Below, piece by piece: positions 35,258 to 44,245 of a stretch of DNA of 64,000 bases. The stretch is from UBA2588 sp964343075. GTDB lineage: Bacteria; Chloroflexota; Dehalococcoidia; Lucifugimonadales; UBA3495. How positions within the stretch are numbered: the first letter of the stretch is position 1; each line of letters opens with the position of its first letter. A program made the translations under genes and the position numbers. The stretch lies in contig CAYFGT010000010.1 of NCBI GenBank assembly GCA_964343075.1, forward strand, positions 11,278 to 75,277, in the 5' to 3' direction. Under the pieces are notes generated by a model, which was not told the DNA's origin, did no database searches, and saw nothing but the letters and a program-made list of their open reading frames with translations.

Positions 35258-36535
35258 ATGAGTTTTCGAATTCATTACGGATGGATAATAGTATTATTGT
35301 CCGTATTATTATACCTATTTGGAGGAACTCTCAACCAAGCTTTTGGAGCTTTAATAAATCCACTGGAAGACAAGTATGGTTGGAGTCATTCGTCTATCCT
35401 TGCAGCCTACGGTATATCTGCTGTAGCAGGAGCCTTACTTTCTCCATATGTAGGGATGCTAAATGACCGATATGGAGGAAAGTTCCTTTTATTCATAAGT
35501 GTTATTGCTTTCCTTATTGGAGCAGTAATAACAGCCGTAGCCACACAAGTATGGCACATCTGGATTTCATTCGGAATCTTTATGGGCATCACCCATGCTT
35601 GTCTTAATATATCATTGATTACCACTATTTCTTATTGGTTCGATAAGCAACTAGGGATTGCTGTAGGAATAGTCCAAGCCGCTCAAGGATTTGGCCCAGG
35701 GATAACAACTTTATTCTTGACCGCCGTTTTGCCAATACTCGGGGTGCAAAACACATTTTGGTTTATAAGTGTAGGAGGTAGCGTGATAATGTGCTTCCTA
35801 CTAATTTTTTACAAAAGCACACCTCGTTCCATGGGTATGACACCATTTGGATCTAATGAAATTCCAGCAACTAGCACTCCTAATTCGGATCCTCTGGAGA
35901 AAATCAGACAAAAAATTCATGCCCGGGCGGTACAGGGCACATCTGAATTCTGGAAATTAGTAGCAGTACACCACCTAGGATGTGTAAGCCACGCTGTCAT
36001 GATGATGCAATTCATACCTATTGCTGTTACAGCTGGAATCCCTTATTCGACTGCCGGAATAGCTGCGTCGATGTTCTTCACAATTAGTTCAATTACTCGA
36101 TTCATCACACCTGCCATTGCAGAGAAACTCGGCGCGAAAAACACAATGTTTGTAATGTTCTTGTGGCAAGCAATCCCTATATTTTTCCTAATATGGTCAG
36201 ACGCATCATGGCATTTTTATCTGTTTTCCGTGGTATGGGGACTAGGGTACGGCGGAGAAGGATCTGCTTTCGCTGTAATAAATCGTCAATATTATGGTAT
36301 GGGATCATTTGGAAGATCATATGGCTGGCAGATTATGGGTGCAGGATTGGGAATGGCCGTTGGAGGGTACATTGGTGGCCCGCTATATGATCTTACTGGG
36401 TCTCACACCGCAACTATATGTTTCTCAGGAGGAGCAAGCTTGTTAGGTGCTTTGATCATATTTAGTATGGCATCAACCCGTCAAATCCTGATTCCTGATT
36501 GGGAATCACAACTGCCACAAAACATCAAAACGTAG
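35258..36535 (+). CDS. MFS transporter (oxalate/formate antiporter-like)
   Basis: A 425-residue 12-TM major facilitator. The opening HYGWIIVLLSVLLYLFGGTLNQAFGALINPLEDKYGWSH is characteristic of the monocarboxylate/OFA-type branch, and the loop GMLNDRYGGKFLL is motif A. It probably imports an organic acid, in keeping with the downstream flavoprotein genes. It starts divergent from the DUF3179 gene; the shared 111-base gap should carry both promoters. Another MFS at 59133 has the same FYGWIVL opening. Confidence 0.88.
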   Translation: MSFRIHYGWIIVLLSVLLYLFGGTLNQAFGALINPLEDKYGWSHSSILAAYGISAVAGALLSPYVGMLNDRYGGKFLLFISVIAFLIGAVITAVATQVWHIWISFGIFMGITHACLNISLITTISYWFDKQLGIAVGIVQAAQGFGPGITTLFLTAVLPILGVQNTFWFISVGGSVIMCFLLIFYKSTPRSMGMTPFGSNEIPATSTPNSDPLEKIRQKIHARAVQGTSEFWKLVAVHHLGCVSHAVMMMQFIPIAVTAGIPYSTAGIAASMFFTISSITRFITPAIAEKLGAKNTMFVMFLWQAIPIFFLIWSDASWHFYLFSVVWGLGYGGEGSAFAVINRQYYGMGSFGRSYGWQIMGAGLGMAVGGYIGGPLYDLTGSHTATICFSGGASLLGALIIFSMASTRQILIPDWESQLPQNIKT

Positions 36536-36570
36536 TACAATACTGTCATATTACAGACCTTGGTGTAACT

Positions 36571-37737
36571 ATGGCAACTGTATCTTCCAATACAAATTTG
36601 TTCGATAATATAGGCCCAATCGCTGATGTTCTAGCTGCCCACAGTATCGAATCGGATTATATAAGACAAGTTCCTAATGAAATTATCCAAATTCTCGCAG
36701 ATAAAGGATATTTTAGAATGAAGCTCCCTCGAGACGTTGGGGGTTTAGATGTCGATGTATTGACCTACATGAACGTTATTGAAGAACTCAGTAGGATCGA
36801 TTCATCAGTAGGATGGAACACGATGATTGGCAACAGCAGTATTGGTTGGCCAGGATCATTGCTAGATAAAGAAGCGATCAAAATAATGTTTAAAGATGGT
36901 AAAGTCCCTCTAGCATCAAGTGTGATGATGCCTTCCGGGCAAGCTATTCCAACAGACACAGGGTTCTTACTTACGGGGCAATGGCAATTTTCGAGTGGAA
37001 TTGAGCACAGTGAATGGGTATTAGCAGGATTCACGATCCCTAATGAATCACCTTTCAACCACCGTATTGCCTGTATTCCCAAAAATGATCTCACTATACA
37101 TGATGACTGGAAGGTAATGGGCTTACAAGGAACAGGGAGCTGTGGCTATAGCGCTTCAAACCTATACGTGCCAAACAATTTTACATGGAGTATGACTAAC
37201 GACGAACCTCTTCGAGGTGGACCAATAAGTTATTTGGGCAGACCAGGGTTCGTTACTATGGACCATGCGGCATTCGCTCTAGGTGTAGCTAAAAGGGCTT
37301 TGGAGACAATAATCGACATATCCAAAACCAAAATTAGAGGTTATAACAAAGACCGAATAGCAGTTTCTGAACGAGATTCTTTCAAGCGAGATTTGGGATT
37401 GTCACAAACCAAACTATCAGCAGCTCGCGCATTAGTAATCGAAAGCCATCTGAAAGCATGGGAATACTGTGAGCAGAAGATTATTCCACCTCCTATGATA
37501 CAAAGCGAAATGAGAAACTCTTGCGTCTTTGCAACTCAAACTTCAGAAGAAGTAGCACAAATGGCATTCAAATATGGAGGTGGCAGCGCTCTCTACTTGC
37601 ATAACAATTTACAGAAATATTTTAGAGATTTATTAGCTTCTGCACAGCACATGATGGTTAATAGTTCGTCCTATGAAAACTATACAAATTTCTTGCTTGG
37701 CTTAGATGGGGCAGACCCCATGGGCACTAGATCTTGA
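36571..37737 (+). CDS. acyl-CoA-dehydrogenase-fold flavin monooxygenase-like protein, copy 1
   Basis: Start at ATG 36571 gives 388 residues without the read-through N-terminus that would overlap the MFS gene. The chain follows the acyl-CoA dehydrogenase fold, with the block DSSVGWNTMIGNSS and WQFSSGIEHSEWVLAGF near the middle and GTGSCGYS near residue 200, typical of the two-component flavin monooxygenase branch (HpaB/HsaA-like) rather than of CoA-ester oxidation. It has a close tandem paralogue directly downstream. The reaction is likely flavin-dependent oxygenation of an aromatic or amine; unproven. Confidence 0.82.
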   Translation: MATVSSNTNLFDNIGPIADVLAAHSIESDYIRQVPNEIIQILADKGYFRMKLPRDVGGLDVDVLTYMNVIEELSRIDSSVGWNTMIGNSSIGWPGSLLDKEAIKIMFKDGKVPLASSVMMPSGQAIPTDTGFLLTGQWQFSSGIEHSEWVLAGFTIPNESPFNHRIACIPKNDLTIHDDWKVMGLQGTGSCGYSASNLYVPNNFTWSMTNDEPLRGGPISYLGRPGFVTMDHAAFALGVAKRALETIIDISKTKIRGYNKDRIAVSERDSFKRDLGLSQTKLSAARALVIESHLKAWEYCEQKIIPPPMIQSEMRNSCVFATQTSEEVAQMAFKYGGGSALYLHNNLQKYFRDLLASAQHMMVNSSSYENYTNFLLGLDGADPMGTRS

Positions 37738-37768
37738 CCAGTCAAAGTTATTATTGTGGACTGTTAAC

Positions 37769-38926
37769 ATGATAAAAGAAAACACTATATTAGACACCGT
37801 AATCCAACTAGGCCCCGAACTTGAGAGAAAATGTTCTAATGCCGAAGATATAGGAAGACTTCCTTTAGAGGTCGTCACGATTCTTAGAGAAAATGGATTG
37901 TTCACGATGAAACTTGCGTCAGAACTAGGCGGGTTAGATGCAGACATTGTAACCTATATGGATGTCATCGAAGAGCTCAGTAGAATTGATGGAGCTATAG
38001 GATGGAACACCATGATCGGGAACAGCGCTATTGGGAGACCAGGAGCTTTTTTGCCCGAACCCGCAATCAAAGAAATGTTTAAGGATGGGAATATACCTCT
38101 TGCGGCTAGCGTGCCTAGCCCATCAGGAAAAGCTACTAAAACCGATGGAGGATTCATTCTTTCTGGAACATGGTATTTTTCTAGTGGTATAAATCAAAGC
38201 ACCTGGGTATCTGGAGGTTTCATAACACAAGGAGAAAAACCAGCAGAACCTCGTATCGCTTGTATCCCTTCTTCGAGTCTCACAATTCATGACAATTGGA
38301 AAGTTATGGGGTTAAAAGGTACAGGTAGTTGCAGTTATTCGGCTGAACAATTGTTTGTACCTGAGAGTTTCACATTTCCTATCAATCAAGACGAACCCCT
38401 TAGAGGAGGGCCAATAAATTATTTAGGACGACCTGGATTTGTCACCGTTGACCATGCTGCAGTTGCACTTGGAATTGCAAAGCGTTCACTCGAAAGTATT
38501 GTTGAAACTTCTAAAACTAAGATGAGAGGTTACAACGCAGATCTACGTACAGTATCCGACAGAGGCTATTTTAAACACGATATTGGATATGCCCATACTA
38601 AACTAGCTTCGGCTAGAGCTCTGGTTAAACAAGCACATTTGGCCGCATGGGAATACACTAAACAAAAACGTGTTCCTCCAGCTTTGATTCAGAGTGAAAT
38701 GCGCAATTCAGGTGTATATGCAACACATGTGTCTGAAGAAGTCGCACAAATTGCTTTTAAGTACGGCGGTGGAGATGCTTTATACAACGAAAGTATTCTT
38801 CAAAAATGCTACAGAGATGTTCTGGCAACGGGGCAACATATGATGGTAAACATCTCTTCATATGAAAATTATGCGAATTTCCTACTAGACATAGAAGGAG
38901 CAGATCCTATGGGATTAAGAAGGTGA
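37769..38926 (+). CDS. acyl-CoA-dehydrogenase-fold flavin monooxygenase-like protein, copy 2
   Basis: A 385-residue paralogue of the preceding gene, aligning over its full length: DGAIGWNTMIGNSA, WYFSSGINQSTWVSGGF, GTGSCSYS, RGGPINYLGRPGFVTVDHAA and a shared C-terminus IEGADPMG. The start at 37769 avoids the 32-base overlap with copy 1 that an earlier ATG would require. Tandem duplication followed by divergence is evident. Either the two form a heteromer or they act on different substrates. The arsM-like gene begins three bases after its stop. Confidence 0.82.
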   Translation: MIKENTILDTVIQLGPELERKCSNAEDIGRLPLEVVTILRENGLFTMKLASELGGLDADIVTYMDVIEELSRIDGAIGWNTMIGNSAIGRPGAFLPEPAIKEMFKDGNIPLAASVPSPSGKATKTDGGFILSGTWYFSSGINQSTWVSGGFITQGEKPAEPRIACIPSSSLTIHDNWKVMGLKGTGSCSYSAEQLFVPESFTFPINQDEPLRGGPINYLGRPGFVTVDHAAVALGIAKRSLESIVETSKTKMRGYNADLRTVSDRGYFKHDIGYAHTKLASARALVKQAHLAAWEYTKQKRVPPALIQSEMRNSGVYATHVSEEVAQIAFKYGGGDALYNESILQKCYRDVLATGQHMMVNISSYENYANFLLDIEGADPMGLRR

Positions 38927-38929
38927 TAT

Positions 38930-39670
38930 ATGCAAACGAATAACAAGGATCAAATTATTTTAAATGTAACCAACAAATATAGTTCACTCGCCAAATCCGC
39001 AGAGAGTTGTTGCGGTGACGGCTATGCAAATAATTCAGTTGATTACGATTCACGCGACTTATTAACTCTAATCCCAACAGTAACAGACGTGTCCGCAGGA
39101 TGCGGTAACCCGCTCTCAATAAAACCCATAAACTCGGGTGAAACAGTAGTAGATTTTGGCAGCGGAGGAGGTATCGATTGTTTTTTAGCAGCCCAACAAA
39201 CTGGACCATTAGGGAAAGTGTTTGGGATTGATATGACTCCAGCCATGATAGAACTCGCAAACAATAACAAGAACAAACTTAGAGTGAACAATGTGGAATT
39301 CATAGAAAGTCAAATCGACAATACGACATTACCTTCTGATTCCGTAGATGTAATTCTTTCAAACTGCGTAATCAATCTTGTACCTAATAAACCTTCAGTA
39401 TTCAGAGAAGCTTATCGAATACTGAAGGAAAATGGCCGGTTCCAAATTTGCGATATAGTCATATCTGCTGAACTTCCAGAAGAAGCATTGACCGATTCAA
39501 ACTGGTGTAGCTGCCTATCTGGAGCTATGGTCAAAAAAGACTATATGAAATCCATACATGAATCCGGTTTTCGTACGGTTGAAACTGTATCAGAACGTAT
39601 ATATAAGCCAGATGCTGAAGAAGTATGGATGGGTTCAGTCTACAGCATATCGATACTAGCTATAAAATAA
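38930..39670 (+). CDS. arsM: SAM methyltransferase, arsenite methyltransferase (ArsM)-like
   Basis: A 246-residue methyltransferase with the SAM motif VVDFGSGGGIDCFLAA and family-specific GCGNP and SNCVINL. The three cysteines that bind As(III) in ArsM correspond to Cys58 (GCGNP), Cys146 (SNCV) and Cys195 (CSCLSGA), plus the N-terminal pair Cys27/Cys28 (ESCCGDGY). It methylates arsenite to volatile or soluble species and detoxifies arsenic. It starts three bases after the flavoprotein copy 2 stop, suggesting cotranscription. Confidence 0.85.
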   Translation: MQTNNKDQIILNVTNKYSSLAKSAESCCGDGYANNSVDYDSRDLLTLIPTVTDVSAGCGNPLSIKPINSGETVVDFGSGGGIDCFLAAQQTGPLGKVFGIDMTPAMIELANNNKNKLRVNNVEFIESQIDNTTLPSDSVDVILSNCVINLVPNKPSVFREAYRILKENGRFQICDIVISAELPEEALTDSNWCSCLSGAMVKKDYMKSIHESGFRTVETVSERIYKPDAEEVWMGSVYSISILAIK

Positions 39671-39672
39671 AT

Positions 39673-40344
39673 TCAGCCCTTAACACCCAGATTAAATCCT
39701 TTAACGTGATCTGGGATTTCTACAGTCGGATCTAGTCTGGCATCAGGGATAGGATCTCCTAACGAAATTCTCATGGGTATTACACCTGCCCAAATAGGAA
39801 GTGCATAATCTTCATCATCGTCAATTGGATCACCTGTTCTAACTTTTACAGACCCCTCATCAATGGGCATTCGTAAAACTGTGGTCGCCTTAACTTCCTG
39901 TGATTTGACTGGACGCAACGTATCCCATCTCCCTGGAATAAGGTTGTCCACAAAGTTTTTCAACTTAGTTTCTTTTTCTTCATCTTCAACAATTTGTGCG
40001 GTTCCAAACAAAGTAACTGAACGGTAATTCGCAGAATGATGTAACCCACTTCTTGCCAATACCAATCCGTCAAATTGGAATATATTCATTGCTACCGGCA
40101 TAGCTTTCGCAGACCTCAAAAACCTACTTGCCGAAGATCCATGCCAATAGATCCAGTCTTCTTCTCTCCATTGAAATGTAGGTGTTATATAAGGTTCTCC
40201 ATCGATCGTATACGCGATATGGCACATAGGGGTACTGTCTATTATCGAATATGCTGTATCTCGGTCGTAAATTCCTCTAGCAGGCGTCCGCACTACTGTC
40301 GTTTTAGTAGTCCTTTTTAAATCTTCATTATTATTCATCATCAC
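39673..40344 (-). CDS. pyridoxamine-5-phosphate-oxidase-family FMN split-barrel protein
   Basis: A 223-residue protein with the split-barrel opening PARGIYDRDTAYSIIDSTPMCHIAYTIDGEPYITPTFQW and GSSASRFLRSAK, as in NimA-like and other FMN-binding PNPOx-family members. Binding of a flavin or haem is likely; the substrate is unknown. It converges with the arsM-like gene at a two-base gap and is divergent from the DUF4395 gene. Confidence 0.8.
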   Translation of the reverse strand: MMMNNNEDLKRTTKTTVVRTPARGIYDRDTAYSIIDSTPMCHIAYTIDGEPYITPTFQWREEDWIYWHGSSASRFLRSAKAMPVAMNIFQFDGLVLARSGLHHSANYRSVTLFGTAQIVEDEEKETKLKNFVDNLIPGRWDTLRPVKSQEVKATTVLRMPIDEGSVKVRTGDPIDDDEDYALPIWAGVIPMRISLGDPIPDARLDPTVEIPDHVKGFNLGVKG

Positions 40345-40417
40345 ACCTATTGAAACATTAAATTTTTATTGTACTATTCAGTGAATGATTTTCCTAACAA
40401 ACTGACGTGAGAGCGGT

Positions 40418-40918
40418 ATGAGCCAATTAAAAAGATACTTCCCTTTCCCTGAATTAATCAATGACGTAGCAGCAAGACTAGTTGCAACAGGAGTACTTGC
40501 CATGACTTTAGTCTCACTAATACTTGTAGTTACCGATAACTTTTATGTATACATACCCTTAAGTATGTTACTTTACGGGTTTGCCGCAAGGGTATTGTTC
40601 GGACCAAAATTTAGCCCACTTGCAATCATTGTAACCAAACTCATAGTTCCAAACACATCTTTCCAAGAACGATACGTACCAGGCCCTCCCAAAAGATTCG
40701 CACAGATGGTCGGGTTAATGACCTCAGTTATTATACTGCTAAGCCTGATTGCGGGACTGACGTATCTTAGCGTTACATTCCTTGCAATTCTGAGTGTATT
40801 CGCATTTTTAGAATCAGCCCTAGGTTATTGTTTTGGTTGCAAAATCTTCAAAACGTTAATAACACTAGGACTGATTCCTCAATCCACATGTGAATTATGT
40901 GCTGATTATGATTATTAA
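40418..40918 (+). CDS. DUF4395 membrane protein
   Basis: A 166-residue protein with three to four hydrophobic segments. The pattern FPELINDVAARLVA, LYGFAARVLFGPKFSP and the Cys-rich C-terminus (ESALGYCFGCKIFKTL, then STCELCADY) identify DUF4395, often found near thiol-redox or rhodanese genes. The four cysteines in the tail may form redox pairs. Its role is unknown. It starts 73 bases past the divergent FMN protein. Confidence 0.85.
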   Translation: MSQLKRYFPFPELINDVAARLVATGVLAMTLVSLILVVTDNFYVYIPLSMLLYGFAARVLFGPKFSPLAIIVTKLIVPNTSFQERYVPGPPKRFAQMVGLMTSVIILLSLIAGLTYLSVTFLAILSVFAFLESALGYCFGCKIFKTLITLGLIPQSTCELCADYDY

Positions 40919-40939
40919 GTAGTGCTAACTGTTTGAGAT

Positions 40940-41584
40940 CTACTTATTCTTAATAACCAATCCAAGATGAATAGACCACGCAGAGATAGCAATATATGTT
41001 AATCCCCAATACGCGCTAATAATTTGCCATGAGCTAGTATCATTCATCCCAATTACAGCAGTTACAGCGCTGATTGCAAACAATGCCGCTATAACTAGAG
41101 AAAAGATTTTATTAAATTCTGGTCTCGTCGATAGGCCCAAAGCAAACAACGCGACTCCTATTGAACCTAATAATGCACCCAAAGTTTGGACCCCGCCAAC
41201 CATAGTGGCGATATCAGCATTAGGACCAACCCACGCAAAAGCCTGAAATGCACCAATAGCGACAAAAATACTAATGATATTGAAGAAAAATAGATTAACT
41301 CCTAATCCTGTTAACCCATCCCCAACACCATCAGCTTTACACATTCCCTGCACGACTTTTAAGCCATTCCATGCGCATACTAACGCTACTGGAATAATCA
41401 GCAATAGCAGTCTTTCATACGCTAAAGCATTAGCAGCTGCGTTCGCTCGGCCGCTAAAATCAGACGGAGACAATCCTCCAAGCGTTGGGAATACAAATTC
41501 GCTTAATATGTATACCACTGTTGCCAGTGCTGGACCGATAATGAGGCATAAACCTCCAACTTTATTTGATGTATATGATTCCAT
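40940..41584 (-). CDS. six-TM membrane protein of unknown function
   Basis: A 214-residue protein from ATG 41584, chosen because GGAGG lies five bases before it and the upstream ATG has no ribosome site. Six hydrophobic segments alternate with short loops; the first reads GLCLIIGPALATVVYIL. No family is certain (some resemblance to DUF4386-type proteins). It converges with DUF4395, which ends 21 bases away, and divergently shares a promoter region with the structured-RNA unit. Confidence 0.65.
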   Translation of the reverse strand: MESYTSNKVGGLCLIIGPALATVVYILSEFVFPTLGGLSPSDFSGRANAAANALAYERLLLLIIPVALVCAWNGLKVVQGMCKADGVGDGLTGLGVNLFFFNIISIFVAIGAFQAFAWVGPNADIATMVGGVQTLGALLGSIGVALFALGLSTRPEFNKIFSLVIAALFAISAVTAVIGMNDTSSWQIISAYWGLTYIAISAWSIHLGLVIKNK

Positions 41585-41660
41585 AATTACCTCCATAGGA
41601 GTTTGATTTAATCATTATCCACCTTATTCACTCATCAGTAAACATAAACATCCATCTTTT

Positions 41661-41689
41661 TTGCACAAAATAACGAATTCCGCTACTAT
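41661..41689 (+). promoter_or_regulatory. sigma-70-like promoter of the intergenic RNA unit
   Basis: TTGCAC at 41661-41666 and TACTAT at 41684-41689 are spaced by exactly 17 bases, giving a start near 41696. It points to the plus strand, where no annotated gene follows until the terminator at 42172, so it would transcribe an RNA of about 500 bases. Confidence 0.5.
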
Positions 41690-41752
41690 ATGTTATGTAA
41701 ACTATGTATTCATTCATCTAGATTACGTTTTATTATTTCAGAGGAACAAAAA

Positions 41753-41830
41753 ATGCGTCTGGAATCAACGCTATATATTCAGCGCATGGCTTTAAAAAGT
41801 AAGATACCTGATCTACGAGACTCGTACTAA
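41753..41830 (+). CDS. 25-residue micro-ORF at the 5-prime end of the structured RNA
   Basis: ATG 41753 to TAA 41828-41830, preceded by AGAGGA at eight bases. The peptide begins MRLESTLYIQRMALKSK and ends LRDSY, and is basic in the middle. The stop codon lies inside the loop region of the CCTGAT/ATCAGG hairpin, so translating ribosomes would disrupt it. It is too short to assign; it may be a leader or regulatory peptide, or chance. Confidence 0.4.
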   Translation: MRLESTLYIQRMALKSKIPDLRDSY

Positions 41831-42171
41831 TCAGGGAAATCAAAGCATCCGTACCATAACCACACTGAACACAAACTAAACCAATACTATTATATAGCTA
41901 AAATCTGTTGGCATCGGGCACTATCACAGTGTAAACTTGCCCCATAGTTAGGGTAGTGACCGGCGAAACTATAAAGTGGTCAGGAGCCTGCTAAAACACC
42001 CTCACCGAGTAATCGGGTTGCAACAGTAAAAGCCAGCTGGAAGAGAAGAGAAGTCGAAAGACCCAACAGACCTGAAAGATTAGAAGGCTAACCTACCGAA
42101 AGGAAAGGTTTGAAGCATTTAGATAAAACTAGGATGGGAACCCAGTCTGATCGCGTCCCCTAACTTAACTT

Positions 42172-42196
42172 AAAATCCCCCAACAGGGGATTTTTT
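42172..42196 (+). terminator. Rho-independent terminator, bidirectional
   Basis: AAAATCCCC, loop CAACA, GGGGATTTT followed by six T on the plus strand. It ends the intergenic RNA; on the minus strand the same hairpin has a TTTT tail and can end the convergent dnaN transcript, which stops 34 bases away. Confidence 0.88.
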
Positions 42197-42229
42197 GCAT
42201 TTATCACGCTAATGTTAGATATTAGACCA

Positions 42230-43372
42230 TCACCACTGAACAAACATTGGCATAACTACATGAGTGTAGCCATCGTCTTCGACTGGCTTAAATACTCCCG
42301 GGCTCGAAGCAGTCGTAGTTTGCAGAACAACATTTCCATTATCTAACACAGCCAACACATCCATTAAATATCTACTATTGAAGGCAATTTTGGATTCTTC
42401 ACCTTCTAATGTTTCAGCATCCACGACATCTTCATTATCACCAACTTCTTCTGAACGTGCCGATATTAATGCTTTTCCATTTTCTTCTTCATCCGAAGCA
42501 GGAATCAACTGCATCCTCACTATGTTACTTCCGTCTCTTGCAAATATTGAAGCAGATCTAACTGCTCGCTGGAGTGCAGTAGTATCAAATATTGCCTGTG
42601 TTGAATGGTCTTCCGGTAATAACTGTTGATAGTTAGGGAAACTACCTTGTAACAACTGAGATACTATTTCAATCTGCCCACTCCTAAACAGCACTTGACC
42701 TCGAGTGGGAGTCATAACTATTTCGATCTCTTCAGATTCATCAATCACTAGTCTGTTTAATTCGTTCATTGTCCTGGCCGGAATAATAACTTCGATATTT
42801 CCGTCTATCGCTTCACTCAGCTGACCCTTTTGAACAGCTAACCGGAAACCGTCAGCTGCAGCTAAGCTAAAATCGCTACCTTCTATCTTAAGTTCAACGC
42901 CAGTCAGAACTGGTCTCGATTCTTCTGTAGCAGCTGCAAATGCCACTCTGGAAATCGCTTTTTTTAATGTCCCTGCATTTATCACTGCTCTAATCCCATC
43001 TAAAACTGTGGGTATGGGAGGAAATTCTTCAGCATCGATTCCATTGATTGTTGCCTTAGATCTGCCACTAGATATACTTAATATTCCATTCCCTTCTGGA
43101 AGGGACACATCTATCTTATCTCCATCAAGAGTATTAACAAATTCAGTTAGGATTCTAGCTGGCAAAGTGATGGCACCTTCTTCTTCAATAGACGCTCCTA
43201 TCCAAGTAGTAATAGCTATTTCCAAGTTAGTGGCAGACAATTTCAACATGGATTGGTCGGTACTAATAAGCACATTTTGAGTAACAGGCAATGTCGACCT
43301 AGTAGCTACAGCCCTGCCTACTATGCTCAGTCCTTTACTTAGGTTCTCTTGCAAGCATGATAATCTCATCAA
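42230..43372 (-). CDS. dnaN: DNA polymerase III beta clamp
   Basis: A 380-residue sliding clamp with three similar domains of about 120 residues. Recognisable blocks are LPVTQNVLI near residue 30, DGFRLAVQKG near 175 and the C-terminal VMPMFVQW. It is essential for processive replication. It stands alone here, away from dnaA and gyrB, so it is not the dnaA-dnaN origin cluster. The divergent AlaX gene shares the 143-base gap upstream, where a TATAAT at 43488-43493 is oriented toward AlaX. Confidence 0.95.
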   Translation of the reverse strand: MMRLSCLQENLSKGLSIVGRAVATRSTLPVTQNVLISTDQSMLKLSATNLEIAITTWIGASIEEEGAITLPARILTEFVNTLDGDKIDVSLPEGNGILSISSGRSKATINGIDAEEFPPIPTVLDGIRAVINAGTLKKAISRVAFAAATEESRPVLTGVELKIEGSDFSLAAADGFRLAVQKGQLSEAIDGNIEVIIPARTMNELNRLVIDESEEIEIVMTPTRGQVLFRSGQIEIVSQLLQGSFPNYQQLLPEDHSTQAIFDTTALQRAVRSASIFARDGSNIVRMQLIPASDEEENGKALISARSEEVGDNEDVVDAETLEGEESKIAFNSRYLMDVLAVLDNGNVVLQTTTASSPGVFKPVEDDGYTHVVMPMFVQW

Positions 43373-43515
43373 TTCACCCTTACTAATTAGAATAATAGTG
43401 CTTATACCATAATTATGTCAGTCCAAGTTTTGAAAGACAACCATCACTTTTCATATATGATTAAACTATTCACCAATATAATTTTGTTATAATCTGCAGA
43501 CGGAGGCGAGGCATT

Positions 43516-44238
43516 ATGACAAAATTATTATTCCACAAAGATTCCTACCTAAGATCAGTCACGTCCAACGTGATCGAAATAGTCGAATCCACTGGCATAA
43601 TTCTTGACCAAACAGTCTTCTATCCCGGAGGGGGCGGTCAACCCCACGATATAGGCCAGATATCGTACAATGATCAAACATTAAACGTTGTGAAAGTACA
43701 GAATCAACGAGGACAAATTATACATTGGGTCGAAGACTCTAAGTCAGTACAGATTGGGCAAGAAGTACACGCAGAGATAGACTGGGAAAGACGTTACACA
43801 CTGATGCGAACCCATACCGCACTGCATATCCTCTGTGGCGTAGTGTGGAGAGATTACCAAGCTCATGTCACTGGGGGCGATATGCAGCCTGGCACAGCTC
43901 GTATGGACTTTGAATTTGAAAATATGACAGCCGCATTCGCCCAAGAAATCGAACGTATAATCAATCAAGAAGTTAATGCAAATCGGCCGATAGAAGTAGA
44001 CTTCTTAACGCGGGACGAAGCAAATCAAGTACCAGATTTGGTCAGGACAAAAATCAATTTGTTACCGGAATCAATATCAGAGATTCGTACTATTAATATT
44101 GATGGTTTAGACCTTCAGGCAGATGGTGGGACACACGTAAAAAACACTTCAGAAGTTGGATACATAAAAGTAACAGGGCACGAAAGTAAAGGAAGAATCA
44201 ACAAACGATTACGTATCGCGCTGAACCAACTCAAATAG
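43516..44238 (+). CDS. AlaX-type alanyl-tRNA editing protein
   Basis: A 240-residue stand-alone editing protein related to the second half of AlaRS. The zinc His pair is in RTHTALHIL (His100, His104); the partner motif, usually CxxxH, reads ADGGTHVKNTSEVG with Asp203 in place of Cys and His207 kept. The family hydrolyses Ser- or Gly-mischarged tRNA-Ala. The YPGGGGQPHDIG block is intact. It is followed by the hydantoinase genes in the same direction. GGAGG precedes the start codon. Confidence 0.88.
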   Translation: MTKLLFHKDSYLRSVTSNVIEIVESTGIILDQTVFYPGGGGQPHDIGQISYNDQTLNVVKVQNQRGQIIHWVEDSKSVQIGQEVHAEIDWERRYTLMRTHTALHILCGVVWRDYQAHVTGGDMQPGTARMDFEFENMTAAFAQEIERIINQEVNANRPIEVDFLTRDEANQVPDLVRTKINLLPESISEIRTINIDGLDLQADGGTHVKNTSEVGYIKVTGHESKGRINKRLRIALNQLK

Positions 44239-44245
44239 ACGTAAT

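Larger units (their letters stand above)
41696..42196 (+). ncRNA. unidentified structured RNA of about 0.5 kb with own promoter and terminator
   Basis: This 633-base gene-free stretch is not empty. It has a promoter, hairpins with GNRA-type loops (GTC-GAAA-GAC near 42054; AACCTACC-GAAA-GGAAAGGTT near 42092), a CCTGAT/ATCAGG stem around 41810-41836 and long-range GGGC/GCCC and ACCC/GGGT complementarity, ending at a Rho-independent terminator. GNRA loops exist only on the plus strand, which fixes the direction. It lacks the conserved signatures of RNase P RNA, tmRNA, SRP RNA and 6S RNA that I know. A 25-codon ORF lies in its 5-prime part. Identity unknown. Confidence 0.6.

Noticed and set aside
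42130..42160. T-box-like AGGATGGGAACCCAG and GCGTCCCCT near the end of the structured RNA
   Set aside because: The match to AGGGTGGNACCGCG is imperfect and no biosynthetic or tRNA-synthetase gene lies downstream on that strand.
41696..42196. RNase P RNA, tmRNA or SRP RNA
   Set aside because: I see none of their conserved signatures (GAGGAAAGTCC, the tmRNA CCA-ending arm, GGCAGGAAGCAGCC).
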